Source: JBHPGW01 sp042569785
GTDB lineage: Bacteria; Planctomycetota; Phycisphaerae; Sedimentisphaerales; Anaerobacaceae
Reading direction: 5' to 3'
Assembly: GCA_042569785.1 (NCBI GenBank)
Contig: JBHPGW010000106.1
Coordinates: 1-7,059, forward strand
DNA length: 7,059 nt
Shown here: positions 6,666-7,059 of the stretch, piece after piece
How positions within the stretch are numbered: the stretch's first letter is position 1
How the letters are laid out: each line of letters starts with the position of its first letter
The notes under the pieces: model-generated
Seen by the model: the letters and a program-made list of their open reading frames with translations, nothing else
What the model was told of the DNA's origin: nothing
The model's database searches: none
Program-made: the position numbers and the translations under genes

Positions 6666-6678
6666 CTATAGTATATAG
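6666..6678. promoter_or_regulatory. Candidate PadR operator, 13-bp dyad
   Basis: CTATA-GTA-TATAG is a perfect 5-bp inverted repeat around a 3-bp centre. It fully covers the -10 box of the padR promoter. PadR-type regulators commonly bind AT-rich dyads in their own promoters, so autorepression by blocking RNA polymerase is the natural reading. The assignment to this PadR is inferred. Confidence 0.5.
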
Positions 6679-6698
6679 CACTGTACCGAAGATGTCAA
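6670..6698 (-). promoter_or_regulatory. Sigma70-type promoter of the padR operon
   Basis: On the minus strand, TTGACA (6693-6698, perfect -35) is followed by a 17-bp spacer and TATACT (6670-6675, 5 of 6 to consensus). Transcription should begin near 6663, giving a leader of about 43 bases before the TTG start. It is the strongest promoter-like sequence I see on the minus strand. Confidence 0.75.
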
Positions 6699-7059
6699 AT
6701 ACTAATTTTAAGTTTTTTAAAAAAAGTTGGGAATTAGGTGTCCGGTACGAATGGCGGTTGCTTAAGCAAAAAACCTTGTTATTTTGCGTTTATTCAAGTG
6801 TTTTGCCGGGACTGTCGAAAAAGTCCCACTGTCCCGAATGGCGGTTATCGTCTCGAGCAGAGCCGCAAACGCTTAGCCGAAAAGAAGAAGTTAGCGAAGT
6901 AAGATTGAAACTTGACAGCCGGAGTGATCCTGGCTATATAGGGAATAGGTGGTACATTTTTGCTCCGCCGTTTACACAAGATGATGCAGAAAAGTTTAAG
7001 CAGCGTTTAGAGCATTTTAATATTTTCTGTTCGCATTTAGGCCGTCGTGAGGACAAGGC
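6692..7059 (+). CDS. Possible divergent gene, 3'-truncated by the window edge
   Basis: From ATG 6692 the frame stays open for 122 codons to the window end, and it also has no stop upstream through the antisense of the first half of padR. The last third reads like ordinary protein ('GNRWYIFAPPFTQDDAEKFKQRL', then 'HFNIFCSHLGRREDK'). The first two thirds are less convincing. They contain a duplicated EWRL encoded by a 12-bp direct repeat, and a hairpin. There is no clear SD before 6692, and the ATG overlaps the -35 box of the padR promoter. I do not recognise a family. The real start may be later, although no other in-frame ATG is visible (only TTG codons at 6758, 6776, 6803 and 6905). The whole may also be non-coding. 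Confidence 0.35.
   Translation, partial: MSNTNFKFFKKSWELGVRYEWRLLKQKTLLFCVYSSVLPGLSKKSHCPEWRLSSRAEPQTLSRKEEVSEVRLKLDSRSDPGYIGNRWYIFAPPFTQDDAEKFKQRLEHFNIFCSHLGRREDK
6748..6846. repeat. Direct repeat CGAATGGCGGTT with an intervening hairpin
   Basis: CGAATGGCGGTT occurs at 6748-6759 and 6835-6846, 87 bases apart. Each copy is preceded by GTCC, directly or with four extra bases (GGTA). Between them GGGACT (6808-6813) pairs perfectly with AGTCCC (6822-6827) around an 8-base loop, and a further GTCCC follows at 6831-6835. No T-tract follows, so this is not an intrinsic terminator. It may be part of a small interspersed element. Confidence 0.5.
6912..6940 (+). promoter_or_regulatory. Consensus-like plus-strand promoter reading out of the window
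   Basis: TTGACA (6912-6917), a 17-bp spacer and TATATA (6935-6940) predict a transcript start near 6947. If active, it lies inside the open frame that begins at 6692, favouring a gene that starts at or beyond the right edge. AGGTGG at 6947-6952 has no good start codon at the right distance. Confidence 0.4.

Noticed and set aside
6766..6787. Inverted repeat GCAAAA...TTTTGC
   Set aside because: A 6-bp AT-rich stem with a 10-base loop in AT-rich DNA is weak and likely chance.
6934..7059. Minus-strand frame open from the right edge and ending in TAG at 6934
   Set aside because: It spans only about 41 codons, lies opposite the longer plus frame and shows no recognisable C-terminal domain; it cannot be judged without more sequence.

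Overview
This window looks like a chromosomal stretch from a Planctomycetota bacterium, probably of the Phycisphaerae type. The main clue is the large secreted protein on the minus strand. It combines a signal peptide, Gly-rich parallel beta-helix repeats, a 'DMGAYEF' segment and a dockerin/EF-hand-like tail ending in 'NWL', a combination I associate with that lineage. A PadR regulator coupled to a HAAS-domain membrane protein fits the same setting. This assignment is inference from protein architecture, not a database result.

Left part, plus strand. A multi-pass membrane protein with C-terminal TPR repeats enters from outside the window (2-1207). A 225-base gap follows, holding a 21-bp tandem repeat and a likely promoter framed by a perfect 7-bp inverted repeat. 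Next come a 200-residue helical protein with an HEPN-like RX4H motif (1433-2035) and a stand-alone hisF (2149-2919). hisF is visibly GC-richer than its neighbours (34/60 G+C in 2701-2760 against 21/60 in 961-1020). It keeps the catalytic aspartates but lacks two of the four residues of the classical ammonia gate.

Middle. A 314-base gap between convergent genes (2920-3233) holds a Rho-independent terminator, a 14-bp tandem duplication and, on the minus strand, a possible mini-transcription unit (TATAAT, Shine-Dalgarno, 9-codon ORF).

Right part, minus strand. Three genes form an apparent operon read right to left: padR (TTG start, 6619-6281), a HAAS-TM-CARDB membrane protein (6284-5553, 4-base ATGA overlap) and the beta-helix/dockerin-like exoprotein (5519-3234, 33-base gap). 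A near-consensus promoter (TTGACA, 17-bp spacer, TATACT) lies upstream of padR, and a 13-bp dyad covers its -10 box. This suggests autoregulation, with PadR and the HAAS sensor controlling a surface protein.

Right edge. A frame on the plus strand stays open from ATG 6692 to the window end and may be a divergent, truncated gene. The same stretch contains an in-frame direct repeat, a hairpin and a consensus-like promoter at 6912-6940, so it may instead be a repeat-bearing intergenic region upstream of a gene outside the window.
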